The notes: generated by a model not told the origin, from the letters alone. Shown: positions 36,825 through 49,307, numbered from the stretch's first letter. The stretch: DNA of 64,000 nt from Microvirga sp. (GCA_031181145.1 JAPSLB010000005.1:1-64000), one strand, 5' to 3'. A program made the numbers and translations.

Positions 36825-37610
36825 CTATTTCGCAGTCCAGCCGCCATCCATGGAGAGGTTGGCGCCCGACATCTGGCTTGCCGCGTCCGAACAGAGGAAC
36901 ACGGCGAGCGCCGCCACCTGCTCGACCGTCACGAACTGCTTGGTAGGCTGCGCCTCGAGCAGGACCTCGCTGATCACCTGCTCCTTGGTCATGTTGCGCG
37001 CCTTCATGGTGTCGGGGATCTGCCTCTCCACGAGGGGCGTCCAGACATAGCCGGGGCTGATGCAGTTCACCGTGATGCCGTGGGTCGCCACCTCCAGCGC
37101 CACGGTCTTCGTGAGGCCGGCAATGCCGTGCTTGGCGGCCACATAGGCCGACTTGAAGGGCGAGGCCACGAGGGAATGGGCCGAGGCCGTGTTGATGATG
37201 CGGCCCCATTTGCGCGCCTTCATGCCCGGCACCGCGGCGCGGATGGCGTGAAAGGCGGAGGAGAGATTGATCGCGATGATCTGATCCCATTTCTCCACCG
37301 GGAACTCCTCGACGGGAGAAACGAACTGGATGCCCGCATTGTTGACGAGGATATCGACGCTGCCGAGCGACTTCTCGGCCTGGTGGACCATGTCGGTGAT
37401 CTCGCCGCTGTTGAGCATGTTGGCCGGGTGATAGATGGCCTTCACGCCAAACTCTCTCTCGATAGCTGAGCAGGTCTTCTCGATCTCCGCCTCCTCCCCG
37501 AGACCGTTGATGACCACGTTCGCACCCTCCTCGGCGAGCGCTCGGGCGATGGCGAGCCCAATCCCGCTGGTGGAACCGGTGATGACGGCATTCTTGGATT
37601 TCAAAGTCAT
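36825..37610 (-). CDS. bdhA: 3-hydroxybutyrate dehydrogenase (SDR family)
   Basis: Interconverts D-3-hydroxybutyrate and acetoacetate with NAD, as in polyhydroxybutyrate turnover. The 261-residue classical SDR has TGSTSGIG (11-18), NNAG (90-93), and the catalytic S143, Y156 and K160. The PHB-dehydrogenase signature is strong in the C-terminal half (ISPGYVWTPLVERQI...QPTKQFVT). The start is ATG 37610, with GGAGAGGACC upstream; the ORF track adds seven residues. No other PHB gene is in the window. Confidence 0.93.
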   Translation of the reverse strand: MTLKSKNAVITGSTSGIGLAIARALAEEGANVVINGLGEEAEIEKTCSAIEREFGVKAIYHPANMLNSGEITDMVHQAEKSLGSVDILVNNAGIQFVSPVEEFPVEKWDQIIAINLSSAFHAIRAAVPGMKARKWGRIINTASAHSLVASPFKSAYVAAKHGIAGLTKTVALEVATHGITVNCISPGYVWTPLVERQIPDTMKARNMTKEQVISEVLLEAQPTKQFVTVEQVAALAVFLCSDAASQMSGANLSMDGGWTAK

Positions 37611-37822
37611 GGTCCTCTCCGCATGGCCCATTCAACCCCCAGGGCTATCAAGTAACGCTCACATATCATGAAGGGGGAAGGAGAGTTGAGCCTAGCAAAA
37701 AGGAGAATCCCGGGTGCAAGAGTCGGTTCCTCTGCTCTCAATGCATGGCGCAAGGTCAAGTCTCGCCATTGTCCCTCTTCGGCGGATGTGAGACAGATCT
37801 GGGGCAACGAATTTATGGGTGA

Positions 37823-38545
37823 ATGGTGCAGACACCTCGGTTCCTTCCCTGTGGCGATTCCGCACTGACGGTCGAGTTCGGAAGCGCAATCGATCCCGAA
37901 CTGAACGGCAAGGTTCTCGCGCTCGACGCTCTGCTGCAGGCGAGCCCGCCTGCGGGCCTGATCGAGACCGTCCCGACCTATCGTTCCCTCACTCTGCAGT
38001 TCGACCCCACCGTCACGGACTACGGCGCGCTGGCTCGCCAGATCGAGGAAGCGACGAACAGGCTTCAGCCGGAGAACGCGATAGGCACGCGCTGGCGCGT
38101 CCCGGTGGTCTATGGCGACGAATACGGCATCGACCTGGAGGATGTGGCGGAGCGCCACGGCCTGACGCCCTCCCAACTCGTCGAGATTCATTCGGGCGCC
38201 GTCTACCGGATCTACATGATCGGCTTCCTGCCGGGCTTCGCCTATCTCGGCGGTCTCGACCCCCGGATCGCCACGTCGCGGCGCACCCAGCCGCGGCTGA
38301 AGGTTCCGAGCGGTTCGATCATGATCGGCGGTGAGCAGGCCGGAATCGTTCCCATGGAAATGCCGAGCGGCTGGCATCTTCTAGGGCGCACCCCGGTGCT
38401 GAGCTATGCTCCGGAGCGCGATCCCGTCTTTCTCTTCGCCGCCGGGGACGAGATCGTGTTCGAGCCCATCGATGCTTCGCGCTGGGATGCGCTTGAGAAG
38501 GCCGCGCTGGCGGGCGAACCCGTTGCGGAGCCGGTGCGCGCATGA
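37823..38545 (+). CDS. pxpB: 5-oxoprolinase subunit PxpB (KipI family)
   Basis: With PxpA and PxpC, PxpB forms the widespread ATP-dependent prokaryotic 5-oxoprolinase that opens pyroglutamate to glutamate. The 240-residue protein has the N-terminal CT_C_D domain opening (FLPCGDSALTVEFG) and the cyclophilin-like core block YMIGFLPGFAYLGG and VPSGSIMIGG. Its stop overlaps the pxpC start (ATGA). The 212-bp region upstream, divergent to bdhA, has no other gene. The older name refers to the Bacillus sporulation kinase inhibitor KipI. Confidence 0.94.
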   Translation: MVQTPRFLPCGDSALTVEFGSAIDPELNGKVLALDALLQASPPAGLIETVPTYRSLTLQFDPTVTDYGALARQIEEATNRLQPENAIGTRWRVPVVYGDEYGIDLEDVAERHGLTPSQLVEIHSGAVYRIYMIGFLPGFAYLGGLDPRIATSRRTQPRLKVPSGSIMIGGEQAGIVPMEMPSGWHLLGRTPVLSYAPERDPVFLFAAGDEIVFEPIDASRWDALEKAALAGEPVAEPVRA

Positions 38546-39576
38546 CGAGCCTCGTGGTGAAGAATTGCGGACCGATGACGAGCCTGCAGGATTGGGGACG
38601 CATCGGCTATCAACGTTTCGGCGTTTCGCCCTCGGGCGCCATGGATCGCCGCTGCCTAGCCATGGCCAACGCGCTCGTCGGCAACGCCCCGGAGGTCGCG
38701 GCCATCGAGTTCATGAACCTCGGCGGCAGCTTCATCTGCGAGGGCGGCGAGCTGCATGTCGCTCTGGCGGGCGCCGGCTGCACGGCGAGCCTCAACGATG
38801 CGCCGGTCCAAGCCAACACCACCATGGTCTTGAAGGATGGCGATACGCTGGAGGTCGGCCATGCGCGCACCGGCACCTTCGCCTATCTGGCGGTGGGAGG
38901 CGGCTTCCGGATCGAGCCGCAGCTCGGCAGCCTATCCTTCCACCAGCGCTCGCGCCTTGGCGGATTGAAGGGTGCGCCGTTGAAGGCGGGAGATCGCCTG
39001 CCCTGCCAATCGGAAGCGCTGCAAGTTGCGCCGATGCATCTGCCGCTCGAGCCCCTTGGAGAGGATGCTCCGATCCGCGTGATCATGGGACCGCAGGACG
39101 ATTATTTCACTGAGCAGGCGATCGACATATTCCTAAGCGCCGAGTTCACCGTCAGCCCCCAAGCCGATCGCATGGGCTTTCAGCTGAGCGGACCTCAGCT
39201 CCACCATGCGAAGGGCTTCAACATCGTCTCCGACGGCATCGTGGACGGGCACATCCAGGTTCCGGGCAGCGGCCTTCCCATCGTGCTCATGCGCGACCGG
39301 CAGACGGCAGGCGGCTATCCGAAGATCGCCACGATCATCAGCGCCGATCTCGGACGCTTCGCGCAGCTGCGCCCGGGCTCTCCGGTCCGTTTCCGCGCCG
39401 TGTCCCGCGACGAGGCCGTGGCGGCCGCGCGCCAGATGAAGGAATGGATGGCGGCGCTTTCATCCGCACTCGTTCCGCTGCGCTTCGATCTCACGACCGA
39501 GCATCTTCTCAGCACGAACCTGATCGGCGGCATGGTGGATGCACTCGCCCACAAAGAGCCCGATCACACGACGTGA
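38542..39576 (+). CDS. pxpC: 5-oxoprolinase subunit PxpC (KipA family)
   Basis: The 344-residue biotin-dependent-carboxyltransferase-like subunit of 5-oxoprolinase. It opens with GPMTSLQDWGRIGYQRFGVSPSGAMD, the family hallmark, and contains IRVIMGPQDDYFT and GSGLPIVLMRDRQTAGGYPKIA. It is coupled to pxpB by a 4-bp overlap. PxpA (LamB/YcsF), which completes the enzyme, is not adjacent; glcB follows on the opposite strand. Confidence 0.94.
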   Translation: MTSLVVKNCGPMTSLQDWGRIGYQRFGVSPSGAMDRRCLAMANALVGNAPEVAAIEFMNLGGSFICEGGELHVALAGAGCTASLNDAPVQANTTMVLKDGDTLEVGHARTGTFAYLAVGGGFRIEPQLGSLSFHQRSRLGGLKGAPLKAGDRLPCQSEALQVAPMHLPLEPLGEDAPIRVIMGPQDDYFTEQAIDIFLSAEFTVSPQADRMGFQLSGPQLHHAKGFNIVSDGIVDGHIQVPGSGLPIVLMRDRQTAGGYPKIATIISADLGRFAQLRPGSPVRFRAVSRDEAVAAARQMKEWMAALSSALVPLRFDLTTEHLLSTNLIGGMVDALAHKEPDHTT

Positions 39577-39606
39577 AAAAGTCGGGGCGCTCGATTCCAG
39601 CGCCCC
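39576..39606 (-). terminator. Rho-independent terminator of glcB
   Basis: On the minus strand, 8 bp after the glcB stop, GGGGCGCT/AGCGCCCC (8-bp stem, 7-nt loop) is followed by GACTTTTTCACG, giving a T5 tract. The same stem also lies just after the pxpC stop but lacks T residues in that direction. Confidence 0.85.
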
Positions 39607-39614
39607 GTACCGTC

Positions 39615-41816
39615 TTACCTGGTCTTGACGCCGCTCTCCTCCGAGCGGTCCGCCGCGCCCAAGGTCTTCGCCTCGCGGCGGCGCTCGTGGAGGATCCATT
39701 CCGTGTAGCCGTTGGGCTGCGCAGCGCCCTTGAAGACGAGATCGCAAGCCGCCAGGAAGGCCGGGCCGTCGAATCCCGGCGCCATGGGCCGGTAGAGCGG
39801 ATCGTCCGCGTTCTGCCGGTCGACGACTTCGGCCATGCGTCGCAGGGTCTGCATCACCTGTTCCTCCGTGACGATGCCGTGGCGCAGCCAGTTCGCGAGG
39901 TGCTGGCTGGAGATGCGCAGCGTCGCGCGGTCCTCCATCAATCCCACGTCGTGGATGTCCGGCACCTTGGAGCACCCCACCCCCTGGTCGATCCAGCGCA
40001 CGACATAGCCGAGAATGCCCTGGCAGTTGTTGTCGAGCTCCTGCTGCACCGCGTCCGGCGCCCAGTTCGACTGCGACACGGGGATGGTGAGAATGTCGGA
40101 GAGCTGCGCACGCGGCCGGGATGTCAGCTCGGCCTGACGCGCCTGCACGTCCACCCGGTGATAATGCAGCGCATGCAGCGTGGCGGCGGTGGGCGACGGC
40201 ACCCACGCGGTGTTGGCGCCCGCCTGCGGATGGCCGATCTTCTGGGCCATCATGTCCGCCATCTTGTCGGGCGCGGCCCACATGCCCTTGCCGATCTGCG
40301 CATGGCCCGGCAGGCCGCAGAGAAGTCCCACGTCGACATTGCTGTCCTCATAGGCCTTGATCCATGCCGTGGATTTCATGTCGTTCTTGCGGATCATGGG
40401 GCCCGCTTCCATCGAGGTGTGGATCTCGTCGCCGGTCCGGTCGAGGAAGCCCGTGTTGATGAAGAAGATGCGGTCGGCGGCCGCACGGATGCAGGCCTTG
40501 AGGTTGACCGTCGTGCGGCGCTCCTCGTCCATGATGCCCATCTTCAGCGTATTGCGGGAAAGCCCAAGCATGTCCTCCACGGCGGCGAACAGATCGCTGG
40601 CGAAGGCCACCTCGTCCGGCCCGTGCATCTTGGGCTTCACAATGTAGACCGAGCCCGTGCGACTGTTGCGGAACGCACCCGTGCCCTTGAGGTCGTGGAT
40701 CGCGATCAGCGAGGTGACGGCTGCGTCCAGGATCGTCTCAGGGATCTCCTGGCCCGCCTCGTCCAGCACCGCATCGGTGAACATGTGATGGCCCACATTG
40801 CGCACCAGCATGAGGCTGCGGCCGTGGAGGCGAATCTCGCCGCCGCCCGGCGCGGTGTAGACGCGATCAGGATTCAGTCTGCGCTCGACGACGCGCCCGC
40901 CCTTCTCGAAGCTCTCGACGAGGTCGCCCTTCATGAGTCCGAGCCAGGTGCGATAGACCTGCACCTTGTCGTCCGCGTCCACCGCCGCGACCGAGTCCTC
41001 CAGGTCCATGATGGTGGACACGGCCGATTCGATCACGAGATCGGCCACGCCGGCCGGATCGTCGGCGCCGATCGGGTTCGAGCGGTCGATCCTGATCTCG
41101 AGGTGCATGTTGTTGTGGGAGAGCAGCACAGCGGAGGGATTGGCTGCGTCACCTTGATAACCGGCAAGCTGAGCCGCATCCTTGAGACCCGTCTCGCCGC
41201 CGTCCTGCAGCTTCACGATGAGAGCGCCGCCGCGAACCTCGTAGGCCGTGGCGTCCCCGTGGCTGCCCTGTGCAAGCGGAGCGGCTTGGTCGAGCAGTTC
41301 GCGGGCGCGGGCCACCACCTTGGCGCCGCGCACCTTGTTGTAGCCGCCCGAGCGCGTCGCCCCCTCGCCCTCAGGGATCGCATCCGTGCCGTAGAGGGCA
41401 TCGTAGAGGCTGCCCCAGCGGGCATTGGCGGCGTTGAGCGCATAGCGGGCATTGGAGACCGGCACCACGAGCTGGGGACCGGCGATGCGGGCGATCTCCT
41501 CGTCCACGTTCTGCGTCGTGACCGAGAAATCCTCCGGCTCCGGCAGCAGGTAGCCGATGTCGCGCAGGAAGCGCTCGTACTCGGCTTGGTCGATAGGCCG
41601 CCCTGCCCGGGCGCGGTGGTACTCGTCGATCTGCGCCTGGAGCCTGTCGCGGATGGCGAGGAGTTCGCGGTCGCGCGGCGCGAAGTCCCTGACGAGCCCG
41701 GCCAGACCTTTCCAGAAGGCCTCAGCCGATACCCCCGTTCCGTTCAGGGCCTCCCGCTCGATAAAATCGTGAAGGACCGGTGCGACCTGGAGGCCGTTCG
41801 TCTGGACGCGCGTCAT
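39615..41816 (-). CDS. glcB: malate synthase G
   Basis: Condenses glyoxylate and acetyl-CoA to malate. The 733-residue length and the insert-rich domain order identify the monomeric G isoform. Blocks include [36 protein letters not shown]-type (here [16 protein letters not shown]), [11 protein letters not shown] and the C-terminal [12 protein letters not shown] terminator follows. No isocitrate lyase or ethylmalonyl-CoA pathway gene is in the window, so the glyoxylate source is open; the GhrA-like enzyme at 4 kb also uses glyoxylate. Confidence 0.98.
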   Translation of the reverse strand: MTRVQTNGLQVAPVLHDFIEREALNGTGVSAEAFWKGLAGLVRDFAPRDRELLAIRDRLQAQIDEYHRARAGRPIDQAEYERFLRDIGYLLPEPEDFSVTTQNVDEEIARIAGPQLVVPVSNARYALNAANARWGSLYDALYGTDAIPEGEGATRSGGYNKVRGAKVVARARELLDQAAPLAQGSHGDATAYEVRGGALIVKLQDGGETGLKDAAQLAGYQGDAANPSAVLLSHNNMHLEIRIDRSNPIGADDPAGVADLVIESAVSTIMDLEDSVAAVDADDKVQVYRTWLGLMKGDLVESFEKGGRVVERRLNPDRVYTAPGGGEIRLHGRSLMLVRNVGHHMFTDAVLDEAGQEIPETILDAAVTSLIAIHDLKGTGAFRNSRTGSVYIVKPKMHGPDEVAFASDLFAAVEDMLGLSRNTLKMGIMDEERRTTVNLKACIRAAADRIFFINTGFLDRTGDEIHTSMEAGPMIRKNDMKSTAWIKAYEDSNVDVGLLCGLPGHAQIGKGMWAAPDKMADMMAQKIGHPQAGANTAWVPSPTAATLHALHYHRVDVQARQAELTSRPRAQLSDILTIPVSQSNWAPDAVQQELDNNCQGILGYVVRWIDQGVGCSKVPDIHDVGLMEDRATLRISSQHLANWLRHGIVTEEQVMQTLRRMAEVVDRQNADDPLYRPMAPGFDGPAFLAACDLVFKGAAQPNGYTEWILHERRREAKTLGAADRSEESGVKTR

Positions 41817-41941
41817 TGTTCCCGCTTTCGTGGAGTGAACATTCCAAGCCTTAGCTTAAGGCGGCACGACTAAAAATGAAGATGGAGGCCCTTTCCATGA
41901 GACAAATGGCTGATGGACGGCGAGAATCGATGCTGCGCAAT

Positions 41942-41963
41942 AAAAAAGCCGCCCGGGGCGGCT
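41942..41963 (-). terminator. Rho-independent terminator of tRNA-Ala
   Basis: On the minus strand AGCCGCC-CCG-GGCGGCT is followed by TTTTTA, about 16 bp after the tRNA 3' end. It is a compact 7-bp GC-rich stem with a clear T-tract. Confidence 0.9.
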
Positions 41964-41978
41964 GTCTTTAGGGAAATT

Positions 41979-42054
41979 TGGTGGAGCTGAGCGGGATCGA
42001 ACCGCTGACCTCGTGAATGCCATTCACGCGCTCTCCCAACTGAGCTACAGCCCC
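41979..42054 (-). tRNA. tRNA-Ala, anticodon GGC
   Basis: A 76-nt cloverleaf with encoded CCA. The acceptor stem GGGGCTG/CAGCTCC contains the G3-U70 pair that identifies alanine tRNAs. The D-arm region is GCTCAGTTGGGAGAGC, the anticodon loop ATGGCAT gives GGC (reads GCC), and the T-arm contains GGTTCGATCC. A Rho-independent terminator follows, and the FYDLN-acid gene lies upstream on the same strand. Confidence 0.97.
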
Positions 42055-42115
42055 ACTTGAAGTCCGCGGCGTTTGGGGCACCGCGGCGTCTCTATAATCA
42101 GGTCGGACGCGAGGT

Positions 42116-44653
<2,538 letters not shown>

Positions 44654-44725
44654 CGTGACCTTGCGCCACGCCCAGAAGCTGGCACACTGAGCGAACCAGT
44701 CCGCCTCCCGTCCAAGGAGAATACG

Positions 44726-45532
44726 ATGGTTCGCTCCGCGATAATCCATCTGGCAGCAGGACTTTCCCTGCTGTGGACCTGCCTCGCATTGCCGGCCCGG
44801 GCGCAGAGCGAAACCGAGGTGGACCTGGCGCTTGTGATCGCCGTCGACATCTCCTTCTCCATGGACACGGACGAGCAGGCCCTGCAGCGGGAGGGCTTCG
44901 CCCAAGCCTTCCGTTCCCAGCAGGTCCATGATGCGATCCGCAGCGGTCTGACCGGCAGGATCGCCGTCACCTATATGGAATGGGCCGGGGCGCCGGACCA
45001 GCGGGTGATCATCCCCTGGACGATCCTCGACAATCCTGAAAGCCTGATGGCGCTTGCTGACAGGATCGCCTCGACGCCCCTGCGCCGCGCCCAGCGCACC
45101 TCGATCTCCGGCGCCATCGATTTCAGCGTGCGGCTCCTCGAAGAGAGCGGCGTCGAAGCCATGCGGCAGGTGATCGACATATCGGGCGACGGCCCCAACA
45201 ACCAGGGACGCGGCGTGGTGCAGGCGCGCGACGATGCTCTGGCCAAGGATATCACCATCAACGGGCTGCCCATCATGCTGCGCAAGCCCGGTTATCTCGA
45301 CATCCCCGAGCTCGACGTCTATTACCGGGACTGCGTGATCGGCGGCCAGGGAGCCTTCACGGTTCCCGTTCGTGAGCGCGACCAGTTCATCGAGGCTATC
45401 AAGACCAAGATCCTGCTTGAGATCGCCAACCTCATGCCCGAGCAGCCTCCCCTCATCAACCGCATTCAGAGCGCGTCCCCCACGAACTGCATGGCAGGCG
45501 AGATGCAGTGGCGCGACCGTTGGAGCAACTGA
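44726..45532 (+). CDS. DUF1194 exported vWA-like protein
   Basis: A 268-residue protein with a signal peptide (MVRSAIIHLAAG...LPARAQ) and a DUF1194 domain, which has a von Willebrand factor A-like fold. A MIDAS-type DxSxS motif is visible at D41-S43-S45 (DISFS), so it may bind a divalent metal and a protein partner in the periplasm. The function is unknown. It precedes mgsA by 9 bp and is likely cotranscribed with it. The last part, RIQSASPTNCMAGEMQW, holds one of two conserved-looking cysteines (the other in YRDCVIGG), which could form a disulfide. Confidence 0.88.
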   Translation: MVRSAIIHLAAGLSLLWTCLALPARAQSETEVDLALVIAVDISFSMDTDEQALQREGFAQAFRSQQVHDAIRSGLTGRIAVTYMEWAGAPDQRVIIPWTILDNPESLMALADRIASTPLRRAQRTSISGAIDFSVRLLEESGVEAMRQVIDISGDGPNNQGRGVVQARDDALAKDITINGLPIMLRKPGYLDIPELDVYYRDCVIGGQGAFTVPVRERDQFIEAIKTKILLEIANLMPEQPPLINRIQSASPTNCMAGEMQWRDRWSN

Positions 45533-45541
45533 GCCCCTCCC

Positions 45542-45919
45542 ATGAAAAAACTGACTTTGGCGCTTGTGGCCCATGACGCCAAGAAGGACGACATGGCGGA
45601 TTTCGCCGCCATGTTCGAGAACGACATTCGGCCCTTCGACATCTTCGCCACCGGCACCACCGGCGGACGCGTGATGGAGCGCTGCCCCTCCCTTTCCATC
45701 ACGCGCCTGAAGAGCGGTCCGCTCGGCGGCGATCAGCAGATCGGCGCGATGATCGCGGAGGGCAGGATCGACGCCCTGTTCTTCTTCGTCGATCCTCTCT
45801 CGCCGCATCCGCATGACGTGGACGTGAAGGCGCTGATGCGCCTGGCTCTCGTCTACAATATCCCGACGGCCCTCAACCGCGCCACGGGGGAGCGGTTGAT
45901 CCGGTCGTTTCGGGAATGA
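45542..45919 (+). CDS. mgsA: methylglyoxal synthase
   Basis: Converts dihydroxyacetone phosphate to methylglyoxal and phosphate, a bypass when phosphate is limiting. The 125-residue protein aligns by eye with the E. coli enzyme at H11, D64, D84 (FFVDPL), H91 and D94 (PHDVD), with phosphate-binding ATGTTGG and SGPLGGDQQ. It is shorter than the 152-residue E. coli protein only at the ends. It lies after DUF1194, convergent with hrpB (9 bp between stops). Confidence 0.94.
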   Translation: MKKLTLALVAHDAKKDDMADFAAMFENDIRPFDIFATGTTGGRVMERCPSLSITRLKSGPLGGDQQIGAMIAEGRIDALFFFVDPLSPHPHDVDVKALMRLALVYNIPTALNRATGERLIRSFRE

Positions 45920-45928
45920 GAAGCGACC

Positions 45929-48394
45929 TCAGGTCCCGCGCGGCTTCGCGCGTCGCGTCGGCTGCGCGGTCAGCGGGTCGTCCGGCCAGGGGTGCTTCGG
46001 ATATTGCCCGCGCATGTCGGCCCGCACCGCCGCCCAGGACCCGCGCCAGAAACCCGGCAGATCGCGCGTGATCTGGATGGGGCGCTGGGCGGGCGAAAGT
46101 AGATGCAGGATGAGCGGAACACGTCCCGCCGCGATAGTGGGATGCTTGTCGAGCCCGAACAGCTCCTGCACGCGCACGGCCAGGACGGGCCCTTCCGGCG
46201 CGCCGTAATCGACGGGGATCTGCGAGCCCGTCGGCACCTCGATATGGGTCGGCGCCTCGGCATCGAGACGCCGCTGAAGATTCCAGGGCAGAAGACCACG
46301 CAAGGCTTCGCTCAAGAGATCGGGCCCAATCTCGCTCAGGCCGCTCTTTCCGACGAGATGCGGCGCGAGCCATTCGTCCGCCGTCGCGGTCAGCGCCTCG
46401 TCGGAGAGGTCGGGCCATTCGTTGCCTTCCGCCTTGCGCAGGAACATTACGCGCTCGCGCCACTGCGCCAGCGCCTTCGACCAGGGCAGAGCATCGAGCC
46501 CCAAGGACATAAATCCCTTGGCCAGAGCGCGCGCGGCCTCCTCAGTCGCCGGAACCTTCAAGGGACGCTCGCTGAACACGAGCGCCCCGAAGCGGCGCAC
46601 GCCTCGGGCGCGCAGCGCCCTCGCCTGGCGGTCGAAGGCGACCTCATCCTTCTGCTCGATCCTGTCCGCGAAAGCAGCCTCGATCTCCTCCATGGAGATC
46701 GGGGTGGCCGCGAGGATGCGGGCTGAGGCGGCGCCGCCCGCGATCTCGGCAATGGCGAGAGTGGGCTCCTTCGCCAGACGCTCGTGCGCCTCCAGGGAAG
46801 CGCCGCGCCCGTTCGCCATGAGATATTCGCCCGGCCTGCCGCGTGCTTTCGCAAGGCGGTCGGGATAAGCGAGCGTGAGCAGGGCGCCGAAGGAACGGGG
46901 CCCGCTTCCAGCACGACCCGTCTGGTTCTTCGCCCAGTTGTCGGCCATGCGCCGCATGTCCTCCGCGCGCCGCGAGCGGTCCCGGCGGAAGCGCTCGACG
47001 CGCTCGGCCAAATCCACCGCGTCGCCGCCGAGCCCGCGCTCCACGAGAACGGCGGCGAGATCCGCCGCATCGCGCGCCTGCCCGCTCTCTCCCGCGCTTA
47101 GAACCATCCGCGCCAGGCGCGGCGGCAGCGGCAGGTCGCGCAGGCGTCGCCCCGTCTCCGTGATGCGCCCTTCTCCATCAAGTGCGTCCAACTGCTGAAG
47201 CAGTGCGCGCGCCTCCCTCACGGCCGGAGCAGGAGGCAGATCGAGGAACGCGAGGGTCAACGGATCGGTGACGCCCCAGGCCGCACAATCGAGAAGCAGC
47301 GGTGCGAGATCGGCCGCGAGGATCTCAGGGCGCATGAAGGGTTCGAGCGCGCCGGTCGCGGCCTCTTCCCACAGGCGGTAGCAGACGCCCGGCTCCGTTC
47401 TCCCGGCGCGGCCCCGGCGCTGATCGGCGGCGGCGCGCGAGACCCGCACGGTCTCAAGACGCGTCAGGCCTATATTCGGCTCATAGACGGGCACGCGGGC
47501 GAGGCCCGAATCGACGACCACGCGCACGCCCTCGATAGTGAGCGATGTTTCGGCGATGGACGTGGCGAGCACGACCTTGCGTCGGCCGGGTCTGGCCGGG
47601 CTCACGGCCAGATCCTGCTCTCCGCGGTCGAGCGCCCCGTAGAGAGGCGCGATGTCGATCGCGGGATCGGCAAGGCGTTCCCGCAGCATGGTCTCCACGC
47701 GGCGTATTTCACCCTGCCCCGGCAGAAATACCAGGATCGACCCGCCTTCCGCGCGCAAAGCGCGCGTGACGGCATCGGCCACTTGATCCTCGATGCGGCG
47801 ATTGGGATCGCGCCCGAGATAGCGGGTTTCCACCGGATAAGCCCGGCCCTCGGACTCGATCACCGGCGCGTCACCGAGGAGCTTTGCCACGCGCGCGCCG
47901 TCGAGCGTTGCCGACATGACGAGCAGGCGCAGGTCCTCGCGCAGGCCACCCTGCGCATCGAGAGCGAGCGCAAGGCCGAGATCCGCATCGAGAGAGCGTT
48001 CGTGGAACTCGTCGAAGAGCACGGCCGCGATGCCGTCGAGGCTGGGATCGTCGAGGATCATGCGGGCGAAGACGCCCTCGGTGACCACCTCGATCCTCGT
48101 CCTGCGGCTCACATTGGAGCCCAGGCGCACCCGAAGGCCGACCGTCTCCCCCACCGACTCTCCCAGGGTCTGCGCCATGCGCTCCGCGGCTGCGCGCGCC
48201 GCCAGGCGGCGGGGCTCCAGCACGATGATCTTTCCGCCCTGCACCCAGGGCTCGTTCAGCAGAACGAGCGGCACGCGCGTGGTCTTGCCCGCGCCGGGCG
48301 GGGCCACCAGCACCGCATTGGCGCGGCTGCGCAGACTCGCCGTGAGATCGGCGAGCACCGCATCAATGGGCAGGGAGGTGTCGAAAGCGTGCAT
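45929..48394 (-). CDS. hrpB: ATP-dependent RNA helicase HrpB
   Basis: An 821-residue DEAH-type helicase. Motif I APPGAGKTT (31-39), motif II in VLFDEFHERS, motif III SATLDG and motif VI QRRGRAGR are present, followed by the helicase-associated HA2 domain and the HrpB-specific C-terminal region (PVDYGAPEGP, GRVPLILHLLSPAQRP). I start at ATG 48394 (MHAFDTSLP); the ORF-track extension reads through the HAD gene in another frame. The cellular RNA target of HrpB is unknown. It is 41 bp downstream of the HAD gene. Confidence 0.96.
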   Translation of the reverse strand: MHAFDTSLPIDAVLADLTASLRSRANAVLVAPPGAGKTTRVPLVLLNEPWVQGGKIIVLEPRRLAARAAAERMAQTLGESVGETVGLRVRLGSNVSRRTRIEVVTEGVFARMILDDPSLDGIAAVLFDEFHERSLDADLGLALALDAQGGLREDLRLLVMSATLDGARVAKLLGDAPVIESEGRAYPVETRYLGRDPNRRIEDQVADAVTRALRAEGGSILVFLPGQGEIRRVETMLRERLADPAIDIAPLYGALDRGEQDLAVSPARPGRRKVVLATSIAETSLTIEGVRVVVDSGLARVPVYEPNIGLTRLETVRVSRAAADQRRGRAGRTEPGVCYRLWEEAATGALEPFMRPEILAADLAPLLLDCAAWGVTDPLTLAFLDLPPAPAVREARALLQQLDALDGEGRITETGRRLRDLPLPPRLARMVLSAGESGQARDAADLAAVLVERGLGGDAVDLAERVERFRRDRSRRAEDMRRMADNWAKNQTGRAGSGPRSFGALLTLAYPDRLAKARGRPGEYLMANGRGASLEAHERLAKEPTLAIAEIAGGAASARILAATPISMEEIEAAFADRIEQKDEVAFDRQARALRARGVRRFGALVFSERPLKVPATEEAARALAKGFMSLGLDALPWSKALAQWRERVMFLRKAEGNEWPDLSDEALTATADEWLAPHLVGKSGLSEIGPDLLSEALRGLLPWNLQRRLDAEAPTHIEVPTGSQIPVDYGAPEGPVLAVRVQELFGLDKHPTIAAGRVPLILHLLSPAQRPIQITRDLPGFWRGSWAAVRADMRGQYPKHPWPDDPLTAQPTRRAKPRGT

Positions 48395-48435
48395 GCCGCC
48401 TGATGGCTCAAGCCGGACTGAAGAGCAAGCCTGCC

Positions 48436-49056
48436 TCAGACCGGAAAGCCGTGCCGTCGCAGCTCGGCGGCCAGATCGACCTGCTCGTCGGGATAATGGA
48501 TCGCGTGCATGCCTACCGCACGGGCCGTCTCGATATTGGCCCGTGAATCGTCGATGAACACGCACTCGGCGGCATCGAGCCCGTAACGGTCGAGCAGGAG
48601 GTGGTAGATGGCCGGATCGGGCTTCAGAAGCCGCTCGTCGCCCGAGACGATCACCCCGTCGAACCCGGACAGGAAGGGGAAGAGCTCTTTCGAATGAGTG
48701 AATTTGGGGCCCGAGAAGTTGGTGATGGAATAGTTCGGCACCCCGGCCTCCCGCAATTGCAGGAGCAGGGCCACGTTCTGCTCGTAGATCCCCGAGACGG
48801 TTTCGGGCCAGCGCTCGTGGAAGGCCCGGATCGCGCTCTCGTGCTTGGGATGCTCGTTCACAAGAAGGGCGACCGCCTCGTCCCATTCGCGGCCCCTGTC
48901 CTGCTCCAGGTTCCAGGCGGGCGTGCAGACATTGCCTAAGAACCACTCCATCTCCGCCTCATCCTCGAAAATGGTGCGGTAAAGATGGCGCGGATCCCAG
49001 CGCAGCAGGACATTACCGATATCGAAGACGACTGTAGTGGGTTGCCTAATGTTCAC
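48436..49056 (-). CDS. HAD-IA family hydrolase (phosphatase)
   Basis: A 206-residue HAD enzyme. Motif I is FDIGNVLLRWD, with the second catalytic Asp replaced by Asn/Gly-type spacing (D-I-G-N), as in the YihX/epoxide-hydrolase-N-terminal-like subgroup. Motif II is SITNFSG, motif III the lysine in LKPDPAIY and motif IV FIDDS. The small cap domain suggests a sugar-phosphate-like substrate. Located upstream of hrpB on the same strand. Confidence 0.88.
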   Translation of the reverse strand: MNIRQPTTVVFDIGNVLLRWDPRHLYRTIFEDEAEMEWFLGNVCTPAWNLEQDRGREWDEAVALLVNEHPKHESAIRAFHERWPETVSGIYEQNVALLLQLREAGVPNYSITNFSGPKFTHSKELFPFLSGFDGVIVSGDERLLKPDPAIYHLLLDRYGLDAAECVFIDDSRANIETARAVGMHAIHYPDEQVDLAAELRRHGFPV

Positions 49057-49307
49057 GATTGCCCCTTCGTGGTTGGTCGTTAGGCCTTTATCCCTTCATC
49101 GACCGTTTGGCCATTCGTCAAACGGGCATGGCGGCTTCGAAAGGAGCCGAAGCAGGATGACGTTTCTGATTAAATCCACCCGGGGCTTGGCGGATCGACG
49201 AGGCGAACTTCGCGCTTGCCGTGACGATGACGGAATCAGGGGCATGGCAGCCGTAAAGGCCGCCGCCCTGCCCCTCATTGCTCCGGAAAGAGGGCCCCAC
49301 GCCGACT

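Noticed and set aside
37668-37868. 66-aa ORF in the bdhA/pxpB gap
   Set aside because: It overlaps the pxpB start in another frame and has no family resemblance.
39444-41873. 809-aa plus-strand ORF opposite glcB
   Set aside because: An antisense shadow; composition and lack of motifs argue against coding.
48436-48946. HrpB frame extending upstream through the HAD gene as a fusion
   Set aside because: The extra residues are an out-of-frame reading of the HAD gene; helicase homology starts at MHAFDTSLP.
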